Positions 1-6,102 of a DNA stretch of 9,308 bases are shown here, piece by piece. Source of the DNA: DATAFT01 sp035544635 (GTDB taxonomy: Bacteria > Acidobacteriota > Thermoanaerobaculia > Multivoradales > Multivoraceae); the NCBI GenBank assembly GCA_035544635.1, contig DATKDQ010000092.1, forward strand, positions 1 to 9,308, read 5' to 3'. The position numbers and the translations under genes were made by a program. The stretch's first letter is position 1. Each line of letters starts with the position of its first letter. Below the pieces are notes generated by a model. That model searched no databases and was not told the origin of the DNA. It saw only the letters and a program-made list of their open reading frames with translations.

Positions 1-3000
1 CCCCCGCCCCGGCGATCGTGGGCCGATCGCGCGCGTTCCGGGTGAAGGCGCGCGATCGAGGATCAGAGCGGCCGTCGCGTGCATCGAGAAGCCCTGGGGA
101 GCGAGAGTCGGCGGCGTCGGTGCGGCCGCCGCGATCTGCCGCGGCGGAGCGCTCCGCTCGAGCTCCACCGTGGGCTCGCGAAAGAGGCTCCATTCGTCCA
201 GCGACACCGGGCGCGACAGCACGGGCTCGAGCGCCGGCAGCAGGTAGTTGAAGACCTGCACCGCCGTCGAGCTGGTGAAGCGGTAGTCGGCGGCGGCCTG
301 GCCCGGCACGTACGCCACCACGGTCCCGTAGAAGCGATCACCCAGCACGAAGACGAACGACGCCGTGCGGTTGAGTACTCCCGCCCGCCCGGCGCTCCCT
401 CCCGAGCGCTTCTGCCGGTTGTCTCCGGTTCCGGTCTTGCCGCCGACCTCGAGCTTGGTGCCGTCGGCGAGGTGGATCGTCTTGCGCGCGCGCGCCGCGG
501 TGCCGGAGCGGACGACGCCGAGAAGCTCCTGGCGCGCGAGCGCGGCGACCTCGGGGTGCAACACGCGCTCGCCCGCGAACGGCTGCCGCTCGAGCACGGT
601 CTCGAACGGCGTCGCGGCACCGAAGTGCAGGCGGGTGAGACGCGCGGTGGGCCGGCGCAGACCGTCGTTGGCGAGGATGCCGAGCAGCTCGGCGAGGGCC
701 GCCGGCCGGTCGGCCGAGCTGCCGATCGCGGTCGCGTACGAGGGCACCAGCGTGTCGAACGGATAGCCGAGCCGGCGCCACGCGCGGTGGATCTCGACGA
801 ACGCCTCGACCTCGAGGAGCGTGCGGATGCTGCGGTCCTGCGCCCTCTTGTGGCGGGTGCGGTGCAGCCAGCCGTAGGCCTCCTGGCGAGCGCCGGCGCT
901 CGCCTCGAGCACGTCGGCCAGGCTGGCGTCGGGGTGCCGCGACAGGTACTCGACGAGCCAGAGCTCGAGCGGATGGACGCGCGCGACGTAACCGCGGTCG
1001 GCGAGGCTCAGCCGGTCGGGAGCGAGCTCTTCGTAGAGCCTTCGCGCGATGCGCTCCTCGGGCGCGCTGTGCGGGAGGCTCGTGCGCAGGAAGCGATCGA
1101 ACTCCTCGAACGAGGAGTGGGGTCGGGTCGAGCGGTGAATCGCCGCCAGCCGCTTCGGGATCGGCCGCGTGCCGGCGACCACCGCGGCGAGAGCCGCCTC
1201 AGGTCCGGTTCCCTGGTACTCGCGGTAGTAGCGCCGCAGGAACTGGGCGCCCTCGCGATCGGCGAAGCGCTCGAGGTAGGCGGTGCGCAGAGGATGCTCC
1301 CGATCCTCGAGGATGCTCGCGGCCGAGCCGGGGACGCCCACGCGGTAGTGCTCGACCAAGTCGCGCATGATGCGGATGAACACCAGGTTCACGGAGCGAT
1401 GGAACGCCTGGCGTACGGTCGGCACGCGCCCGTTGTCGGCGTCGTCGAAGTTGCGGAAGTGGTGCAGCCCACCGCCGGTGAAGAAGCCCTCCCAGGGGCT
1501 GGCCGAGTAGCGGCGCTCCATTGCCGCCTCGAGCACCGCCTCGAGCCGGGTGTCGGACGCGGTGGTCAGGAATGCGAGCACCCAACGGGTGAGGGGGTCG
1601 GGGGCCTCGTCGCGCAGTCGCTCGAGCGTGGCTCGCGGCAGCTCGGCGTACCGATCGTGGAGCTCGGCGACCAGCTCGAGGTAGGTGATCAGCGTGCGCA
1701 GCTTCGCGGTCGAGCCGAGCTCGAGCTTGGCGCCGTCGTTGAGATCGAGTGGCCGGTCGGCGCTGTCGACCTGGACCCGCACCGCGTTCGCGCCCGCGCT
1801 GCGCTCGTAGAGGGTGAAGCTGTAGAGGACGCCCGCGGGGTCGGCGCCGCCGAGGAGCGGCGCGACCCCCGCCTTGCGCGCGCCGTCCGGCTCGGCCAGG
1901 CGAAGGAGCGCAGCGGTGACCGCCTGCTGTGCCTCGGCGTCGAGCGTGGTGGTGACCGTGAGATCGACGCGGTCGAGGTCGTAGAGGCGGTTGACGCCGA
2001 GCAGCGCCGCCACCTCGGAGCGCACCGCGAGATCGGCCTTGCGCTCGTAGAGCGGCGACCGGTCGCGGGCGGGCGGCGCCGAGCGCAGCGCGAGGGGAGG
2101 GCCGGACGTGGCCACCGCTCGGGGCAGCAAACCTCGAGCGTCGAGCATCTCGAGGTAGCTATCGGTCAGGCGCTCGAGCGCGGCCGGGTCCTCGACCAGG
2201 TAGTAGGCCGGGCGGCGCTGCGCCAGGAGCAGGCTCAGCACCTGGCGGTAGGCGACGGCCGTCTCGGGATCGGCGAGGCCGCTCTGGTCGCTTGCCGCGA
2301 GCAGCCGGTTGACCTGGTCGAAGTCGGCGCCGTACCAGGCCCACAGCCCATCCCCCAGCCCGTGCACCTCGCCGTAGCCCGGCAGAGCGGCGAGCGGCAG
2401 CGCGTTCAGGTACTCGACCAGCGTGCGCCTCCGCGCGCTCTCGGTCAACGGGCCATCGCGGTAGGCGCGCAGGCTGGCGGTCGCCATCTGGCGAACCTTC
2501 TCGGCGGGTCCCGCGGTCCGGCCCCCCGGCGAGTGGCGCGACTTCTCGAGCTGGGTCGCCAGCGTCGATCCTCCGTGACCCTTCCACGCGGGGTTGAAGA
2601 GACGAACGCCCCCGGCGAAGACGGCGGTGGCGAGACGGCCCCACTCCACGGCGGGGTTGCGGAATGGATGGACGGGGTCGAGCAGCTCCCGGTTCTCGAT
2701 GAAGGTCAGCGTGCGCGCCACCAGGGGCGGCACCGCCTCGAAGCCCGGGTAGATGCGGTCTGGATAGCGGACCTGGTAGAGGCGCTGGCCCCGCGGATCG
2801 AGGACTTCGAGGCCGGCCTGGGTCTTCTCGCGGTAGACGGGGGCCATCCCGAGCGTCACCAGCCGCGCGTGCCGCGGCGCGAGGCGCGCCTGCGCGGCGA
2901 CCTGCCAGCCGTCTGTCCGCAGCCGCTCGACGGCGTCCGGCAGCCGCGAGTAGCCGAGCCGGTCGTCGTAGGGCCCGGGCCGGGGGAGGCGGACCATCGG

Positions 3001-3198
3001 CGCGGGGCCGGCCCCGACCGACGTACCCAGGCCGCGGGCGAAGGTCGACAGGAGCCAGGCCTGGCCGCGGAACGTCCGGATCTCCCAGACGGCAACCCCG
3101 GCGACCAGCAGGAGGAGGGCGGGCAGGAGCAGGAACGCTCCGATCCGCCGGCGGATGCCGCGGTGGCCGACCGGCAGCCGGAGCTCGACGGTGGTCAC
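1..3198 (-). CDS. Class A penicillin-binding protein (GT51 transglycosylase + transpeptidase), large variant, 3' end outside window
   Basis: Bifunctional peptidoglycan synthase that polymerises lipid II and crosslinks stem peptides on the periplasmic face of the inner membrane. The GTG start at 3198-3196 follows an AGGGGA ribosome site 5 nt upstream. 1066 codons are open to the left edge with no stop. Residues 17-38 form one membrane anchor after an arginine-rich N terminus. GT51 signatures: FIENRELL with likely catalytic E168, GGSTLATQ at 209-216, EKVRQM, and RRTLVEYLN. Transpeptidase signatures: STAK with nucleophile S496 and K499, SVN at 602-604, KTGTGDN from K921. The SxN to KTG distance is about 317 residues against roughly 125 in E. 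coli PBP1b, because of a helical insertion before PSYATAIGSS (S820). The first GT motif reads EN where ED is usual. From memory this matches a family of about 1000-residue class A PBPs in other proteobacteria, but that is not checked. Function is secure; the subfamily is an inference. Confidence 0.93.
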   Translation of the reverse strand, partial: MTTVELRLPVGHRGIRRRIGAFLLLPALLLLVAGVAVWEIRTFRGQAWLLSTFARGLGTSVGAGPAPMVRLPRPGPYDDRLGYSRLPDAVERLRTDGWQVAAQARLAPRHARLVTLGMAPVYREKTQAGLEVLDPRGQRLYQVRYPDRIYPGFEAVPPLVARTLTFIENRELLDPVHPFRNPAVEWGRLATAVFAGGVRLFNPAWKGHGGSTLATQLEKSRHSPGGRTAGPAEKVRQMATASLRAYRDGPLTESARRRTLVEYLNALPLAALPGYGEVHGLGDGLWAWYGADFDQVNRLLAASDQSGLADPETAVAYRQVLSLLLAQRRPAYYLVEDPAALERLTDSYLEMLDARGLLPRAVATSGPPLALRSAPPARDRSPLYERKADLAVRSEVAALLGVNRLYDLDRVDLTVTTTLDAEAQQAVTAALLRLAEPDGARKAGVAPLLGGADPAGVLYSFTLYERSAGANAVRVQVDSADRPLDLNDGAKLELGSTAKLRTLITYLELVAELHDRYAELPRATLERLRDEAPDPLTRWVLAFLTTASDTRLEAVLEAAMERRYSASPWEGFFTGGGLHHFRNFDDADNGRVPTVRQAFHRSVNLVFIRIMRDLVEHYRVGVPGSAASILEDREHPLRTAYLERFADREGAQFLRRYYREYQGTGPEAALAAVVAGTRPIPKRLAAIHRSTRPHSSFEEFDRFLRTSLPHSAPEERIARRLYEELAPDRLSLADRGYVARVHPLELWLVEYLSRHPDASLADVLEASAGARQEAYGWLHRTRHKRAQDRSIRTLLEVEAFVEIHRAWRRLGYPFDTLVPSYATAIGSSADRPAALAELLGILANDGLRRPTARLTRLHFGAATPFETVLERQPFAGERVLHPEVAALARQELLGVVRSGTAARARKTIHLADGTKLEVGGKTGTGDNRQKRSGGSAGRAGVLNRTASFVFVLGDRFYGTVVAYVPGQAAADYRFTSSTAVQVFNYLLPALEPVLSRPVSLDEWSLFREPTVELERSAPPRQIAAAAPTPPTLAPQGFSMHATAALILDRAPSPGTRAIGPRSPGRG

Positions 3199-3485
3199 AG
3201 GGTTCCCCTGCTCTCTCCCGGTGGACCGAGGGCGCGCCACTCCGGGGAGCTTCGGCGCGGATCCTTCACGTCAGGTACAACCTTGCGCATAGGGGGAAAA
3301 ATGCTCTATCCGGAGTGAGCTCGACACACCAATCGGCTGTTGCCCCCCACCCCGCCCTCTCTGGTTTCCCGTGCCGGCCGGAGGTACCAGCAGGGAAAAA
3401 AGTCTCTATTCGAGTGATAAGCAAGAAACGTTCCCGCTGGCGAGCACATCAAACTCCTTCGTCGGCGAAGCGGAAGAAAGGCTTC
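3199..3485. other. Divergent intergenic region, no gene seen
   Basis: This stretch separates the minus-strand PBP gene from the plus-strand regulator. It is visibly less GC-rich than its neighbours, with A-runs near 3297-3301 and 3394-3399. The part next to 3198 carries the PBP ribosome site (complement of 3204-3209). A loose CTGGT...ACCAG hairpin lies around 3360-3390, but no T-run follows it on either strand. I could not identify a convincing promoter for the PBP gene, although one is expected here. Short open frames exist but none has a ribosome site or a recognisable protein. Confidence 0.6.
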
Positions 3486-3514
3486 TTGACATCCGTTTTT
3501 TTCGGAACTAATAA
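3486..3514 (+). promoter_or_regulatory. Near-consensus sigma-70 promoter for the regulator gene
   Basis: A perfect TTGACA -35 box at 3486-3491 is followed by a 17-bp spacer and TAATAA at 3509-3514 (TAATAAT if one more base is counted). Such a strong housekeeping promoter stands out in GC-rich DNA. The expected transcription start is about 3521-3522. The spacer contains a T7 run (3496-3502). Confidence 0.75.
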
Positions 3515-3520
3515 TTCCGA
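3502..3520. promoter_or_regulatory. Palindrome overlapping the -10 box (candidate operator)
   Basis: TCGGAA (3502-3507) and TTCCGA (3515-3520) are perfect inverted repeats separated by 7 nt, and the -10 element occupies the gap. A repressor bound here would block RNA polymerase directly. The repeat is seen; the operator role is inferred. It could be autoregulation by the downstream activator or the site of an unlinked repressor. Confidence 0.45.
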
Positions 3521-3521
3521 T

Positions 3522-3605
3522 ATGCGGTGCCCCCGCCCTCGTTCTGCGCTGGGTCGCCGCCCGCACAGCTCGGAGTACGAGCCCGAGCGTCGAGCCACCT
3601 CGTGA
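3522..3605 (+). CDS. Possible leaderless 27-residue leader peptide coupled to the regulator
   Basis: An ATG at 3522 lies at or within one base of the predicted transcription start, so it would be read as a leaderless start. It encodes 27 residues beginning MRCPRPRSALGRR and rich in arginine. Its TGA stop (3603-3605) overlaps the GTG at 3602 as GTGA, the usual geometry of translational coupling. The overlap would explain how the regulator is translated without a visible ribosome site. No homology is recognised. Alternatively this is chance and only the regulator is translated. Confidence 0.35.
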   Translation: MRCPRPRSALGRRPHSSEYEPERRATS

Positions 3606-5041
3606 TTCTCCGCGCCCTCGTCGACATCGAGCCGCCGCCGCTCCAGCGCCGCCTGGAGGCCCTGCTCGAGCAGTGCGGCGTGCTCCTCTCCGCCGGGGCG
3701 GGCCGGCACCGCGATCTCTGGCAGCGGCTGTCGAGCGAGGACGTCGACCTCGTGCTGCTCTCGCCCTCCCGGCTGACCGGGCAGCCGGCGCGCCTGGTGG
3801 CGTCGGTTCGCCAGCTCCCCGACTCGCCCGAGGTGATCGTCGTCGCGGCGCACGAGGACGCCGAGCAGAGAGCCAAGCTCCTCGCCGCCGGTTGTCTGGC
3901 GGTCCTCTACGACGTGGTCTCCGATTCCACCCTGCTCGAGACGCTGCGAGCGCTGGTCGAGCGCCGGCGCCGCGACGCTCTCCACCGGCTCAAGGCCGAC
4001 CGTCCCGAGGAGCGCTACAGCCTCAGCGACTTCGTGCTGGTGAGCCCGGCGATGCAGCGCTTCGTGACGGTGGCCCGCCGTGTGGTCGGCGCCGACAGCT
4101 CGCTTCTCGTCCTCGGCGAGACCGGCGTCGGCAAGGAGCGGTTGGCCCGCGCGATCCACGCCGAGAGCCCGCGCACGCGCGGACCCTTCGTCGCGGTCAA
4201 TTGCGGCGCGCTCCCGGAAGGTCTGCTCGAGAGCGAGCTCTTCGGTCACGAGCGCGGCGCTTTCACCGGCGCGGTGGCGTCGCGCAAGGGCCATTTCGAG
4301 CTGGCCCACGAGGGCACCATCTTTCTCGACGAGATCGGCGAGATGCCGCTGCACCTGCAGGTGAAGCTGCTGCGGGTGCTCGAGGAGCGCCGGCTGCAGC
4401 GCGTCGGGGGCCAGCGACCGATCGCCATCGACGTGCGCGTGATGGCGGCGACCAACCGCGATCTCGAGGCGGAGATGGCGGCTGGGAGGTTCCGCACCGA
4501 CCTCTACTACCGGCTCGCGGTGGTGACGCTCACGCTGCCACCGCTGCGCGAGCATTGGGAGGACATCCCGGATCTCGCCGGCAACTACCTCCGCCACTTC
4601 CGGCTGCTTCTCGGCCGGCCGGTGGCCGCCATCCGTCCCGAGGCCATGGCCGCGCTCGTCGCCTACCCCTGGCCCGGCAACGTGCGCGAGCTGATCAACG
4701 TGATGGAGCAGACCGTGCTGCTGTGCCCGGGGACGGAGATCGCGGTCGCCGATCTTCCCCGTCGCATCACGGGCGCCGCTCGGCTCGAGGATCGCCGCTC
4801 CCTGGCGGCGGTGACCGGCTCGAGCGGCGAGCTCGATCCTCACTGGCTCGACAAGTCCCTGCCCGAGGCGAAGCGCGAGGTGGCCGAGGCCTTCGAGCGC
4901 ACGTATCTGATCCTGCTGCTGCGCGCGACCAAGGGCCGCGTGGGCGAGGCGGCACGGCGCGCCGGCATCACCCCGCGATTCCTCTTCGATCGGATGCGCC
5001 GGCATGGGCTGCGGAAGGAGTCGTACCGTGCGGCCTCCTAG
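3602..5041 (+). CDS. Sigma-54-dependent transcriptional activator with degenerate receiver domain
   Basis: Bacterial enhancer-binding protein that remodels sigma-54 RNA polymerase using ATP (479 residues from this start). Residues 2-125 have a response-regulator fold pattern, with D8 kept. The phospho-acceptor position is S54 (VLLSPSRL), and the conserved Thr/Ser and Lys appear lost (AAHED, LYDVV). The AAA+ domain spans about 144-388: Walker A GETGVGKE 172-179, GAFTGA 219-224 (sigma-54 contact loop, intact), Walker B IFLDE 240-244, arginine-finger region FRTDLYYR 297-304, PWPGNVREL 356-364. A Fis-type helix-turn-helix lies at about 446-471. The GTG at 3602 is preferred because the receiver's first strand begins at once and its GTGA overlap suggests coupling. 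An in-frame GTG at 3527 would add 25 Pro/Ala/Ser-rich residues. No cognate histidine kinase is in the window. A sigma-54 promoter lies about 150 bp downstream of the stop. Confidence 0.93.
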   Translation: MILRALVDIEPPPLQRRLEALLEQCGVLLSAGAGRHRDLWQRLSSEDVDLVLLSPSRLTGQPARLVASVRQLPDSPEVIVVAAHEDAEQRAKLLAAGCLAVLYDVVSDSTLLETLRALVERRRRDALHRLKADRPEERYSLSDFVLVSPAMQRFVTVARRVVGADSSLLVLGETGVGKERLARAIHAESPRTRGPFVAVNCGALPEGLLESELFGHERGAFTGAVASRKGHFELAHEGTIFLDEIGEMPLHLQVKLLRVLEERRLQRVGGQRPIAIDVRVMAATNRDLEAEMAAGRFRTDLYYRLAVVTLTLPPLREHWEDIPDLAGNYLRHFRLLLGRPVAAIRPEAMAALVAYPWPGNVRELINVMEQTVLLCPGTEIAVADLPRRITGAARLEDRRSLAAVTGSSGELDPHWLDKSLPEAKREVAEAFERTYLILLLRATKGRVGEAARRAGITPRFLFDRMRRHGLRKESYRAAS

Positions 5042-5077
5042 CCATGCCTCCCGCCGAGCGCCTTCGGCGCCGGCTCA

Positions 5078-5101
5078 GTCGCCCGTCCCCGGACGGGCGA
5101 C
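5078..5101. promoter_or_regulatory. Perfect 11-bp inverted repeat: terminator hairpin or activator-binding site
   Basis: GTCGCCCGTCC (5078-5088) and its exact complement (5091-5101) flank two bases. It lies 37 nt after the regulator stop, so it may end that transcript, though no T-run follows. It is also centred about 130 bp upstream of the predicted sigma-54 start, within the usual range for an upstream activator sequence. Confidence 0.5.
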
Positions 5102-5138
5102 GCGCGCCGTCCGCGGCGCCAAACAGCATCTAGCCGAA

Positions 5139-5162
5139 GGAGCGTGCTACCCGGCACGCTCC
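5139..5162. promoter_or_regulatory. Second inverted repeat: terminator hairpin or activator-binding site
   Basis: GGAGCGTGC (5139-5147) and GCACGCTCC (5154-5162) form a perfect 9-bp stem with a 6-nt loop. There is no T-run. It is centred about 70 bp upstream of the predicted sigma-54 transcription start. Its arms differ from those of the repeat at 5078-5101, so the two are not obvious copies of one protein site. Confidence 0.4.
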
Positions 5163-5194
5163 GGAGGCGGCTGGAGAATCTGTGGTGCACAATG

Positions 5195-5210
5195 TGGCAC
5201 CCGATTTGCT
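5195..5210 (+). promoter_or_regulatory. Sigma-54 (-24/-12) promoter upstream of the lipoprotein gene
   Basis: TGGCACCCGATTTGCT matches the sigma-54 consensus TGGCAC-N5-TTGC(A/T). The invariant GG (5196-5197) and GC (5208-5209) are separated by the required 10 bases. Transcription should begin near 5220-5221, giving a leader of about 128 nt to the ATG at 5349. The gene just upstream encodes a sigma-54 activator with an intact GAFTGA loop, which makes this site much more credible. Confidence 0.82.
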
Positions 5211-5220
5211 CTGTTCGAAT

Positions 5221-5348
5221 CCGCCGAGCGGCAGAGACGCCTCTGCTCCGACGCGCCGCCGCACCCGGGGGCGGCGCCTAGGCTCGACGTCCGATACCGG
5301 GGATGTCAGGCATGGGCTCGCGCCGAGCCCAGGTAGAAGGAGGGTTGA
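5221..5348 (+). promoter_or_regulatory. Hairpin-rich 5' leader of the lipoprotein mRNA, with strong ribosome site
   Basis: Three perfect stems follow each other. The first is GCAGAG/CTCTGC (5231-5246). The second is GCGCCGCC/GGCGGCGC (5253-5277). The third is GGGCTCG/CGAGCCC (5314-5330), which ends just before the ribosome site AAGGAGGG (5337-5344). No known riboswitch class is recognised. The leader may stabilise an abundant mRNA or regulate translation; this is inference. Confidence 0.45.
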
Positions 5349-5954
5349 ATGACCAAGTTTCGTGGAGCACTGATCGCGATCGCCATGACGGCGATCGCGC
5401 TCGGTTGCGCGGAGCCTCCCGCCACCGAGATCGATGCGGCCCAGAGCGCGCTCGAGGCGGCGCGAAGCGCCGAGGCGGACGCCTATGCACCCGAGGCGCT
5501 CTCGGCGGCGGAGGACGCCATGTCGCAGCTCGAGGCCGAGCTCGCGGCGCAGGAAGAGAAATTCGCGCTGGCGCGGCGCTACGAGACCTCGAAGCAGCTC
5601 GCGGCCTCGGCCGCGGACGCGGCGAGCGCCGCCGCCGAGGAGGCCGCGGCCGAGAAGCAGCGGGTGCAGACCGCGGCGTCCGACCTGATCGCGTCGACGC
5701 GGACCCAGATCGAGGAGACCAGGGCGCTGCTCGGGCAGGCACCCACGGGTAAGGGAACGCAGGCGGACATCGCCGCGCTCGAGGCGGACCTGGCGGCGGC
5801 CGAGAGCTCCCTCGGCGATGCCGAAGCTTCGTTTGCGAGCGGCAGCTATCGGGACGCGACGACGCAGGCCGAGAGCGTGCGGCAGAGTGTCGAGGGTGTG
5901 AAGATGGCGATCGAGGAGGCGATTGCCGCCCGCGGCGGCCGGCGGGGGACCTAG
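5349..5954 (+). CDS. Alanine-rich helical lipoprotein (DUF4398-like pattern)
   Basis: A 201-residue predicted lipoprotein. The signal peptide MTKFRGALIAIAMTAIALGC has lipobox ALGC with lipidated C20. Residue +2 is Ala, which favours outer-membrane delivery under Gram-negative sorting rules. The mature protein is almost entirely Ala/Glu/Gln-rich helix with likely coiled coil. It contains the pattern AL..AR.A.A..YAPE.L..AE near residues 31-55 and FASGSY..A...AE near 160-175, which recalls the DUF4398 type of envelope helical domain (from memory, unverified). The start is fixed by the strong AAGGAGGG site. The C terminus is GGRRGT with no terminal Lys, so it is not a direct Braun-lipoprotein analogue. 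It is alone in its transcription unit, between a sigma-54 promoter and a strong hairpin. Its function is unknown; an envelope spacer or peptidoglycan-associated role is inferred. Confidence 0.85.
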   Translation: MTKFRGALIAIAMTAIALGCAEPPATEIDAAQSALEAARSAEADAYAPEALSAAEDAMSQLEAELAAQEEKFALARRYETSKQLAASAADAASAAAEEAAAEKQRVQTAASDLIASTRTQIEETRALLGQAPTGKGTQADIAALEADLAAAESSLGDAEASFASGSYRDATTQAESVRQSVEGVKMAIEEAIAARGGRRGT

Positions 5955-5966
5955 GATCAGCTAACT

Positions 5967-6000
5967 TAGCGGGTCCGTGGTAGTGACCACGGACCCGCTA
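5967..6000 (+). terminator. Very strong hairpin after the lipoprotein gene
   Basis: A perfect 15-bp stem (TAGCGGGTCCGTGGT at 5967-5981 with its exact complement at 5986-6000) has a 4-nt AGTG loop and begins 12 nt after the lipoprotein stop. No T-run follows directly, so it may act as a 3' stabiliser or as a Rho-assisted terminator. GTG codons inside it are unlikely to be starts for the next gene. Confidence 0.65.
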
Positions 6001-6024
6001 GTAGGTCTCTCTGACTCGAGGGCT

Positions 6025-6064
6025 CGAGGCGGGTGCGCTCTGCGGCGCCCGCACTCGTTTTTTT
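6025..6064 (+). terminator. Intrinsic terminator with T7 tract
   Basis: CGAGGCGGGTGC (6025-6036) pairs with GCGCCCGC-A-CTCG (6045-6057) through 12 base pairs with one wobble and one bulged A. The loop is 8 nt. Seven T residues (6058-6064) follow at once. This is the classic intrinsic terminator layout. It lies only 38 nt before the next gene's start, so it could also work as an attenuator. Confidence 0.65.
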
Positions 6065-6102
6065 CTGCGGTCGGGGAGCGGATCAGGGCGCTGGGAGGTC
6101 TG

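Noticed and set aside
79..3318. 1079-codon open frame on the plus strand
   Set aside because: It is the codon-for-codon antisense of the PBP gene, whose motifs (GGSTLATQ, STAK, SVN, KTGT) are unmistakable. Long antisense frames are common in GC-rich DNA.
3199..3340. Weak promoter-like boxes for the PBP gene on the minus strand, such as TTGGTG near ATAGAG
   Set aside because: The -10 match is poor and no sigma-54 GG-N10-GC pair is present, so there is too little to call a promoter.
3355..3400. Possible hairpin followed by an A-run, considered as a terminator or riboswitch
   Set aside because: Only a 5-bp core pairs without interruption, the tract is A rather than T on the transcribed strand, and no riboswitch signature fits.
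3449..5005. 518-codon minus-strand frame opposite the activator gene
   Set aside because: Antisense shadow of the AAA+ coding sequence; the translation has no domain signature and is His/Gln/Arg-rich as expected of a shadow.
3673..5133. 486-codon plus-strand frame inside the activator gene
   Set aside because: Frame-shifted overlap of the activator; the product is low-complexity Arg/Ala/Gly and it starts within the receiver domain.
5205..5225. tRNA T-arm-like GTTCGAATCC
   Set aside because: The bases on either side do not pair as a T-stem, and no acceptor stem or anticodon arm can be built around it.
5349..5954. The lipoprotein as a Braun-type Lpp linked to peptidoglycan by the L,D-transpeptidases
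   Set aside because: It ends in RRGT with no C-terminal lysine and is far longer than Lpp, so direct Lpp-style linkage is not supported, although another form of wall association remains possible.
5977..6102. Upstream GTG starts for the lipoprotein L,D-transpeptidase
   Set aside because: They lie in the loop and arms of a 15-bp hairpin, precede an intrinsic terminator, and would bury the lipoprotein signal about 42 residues in.
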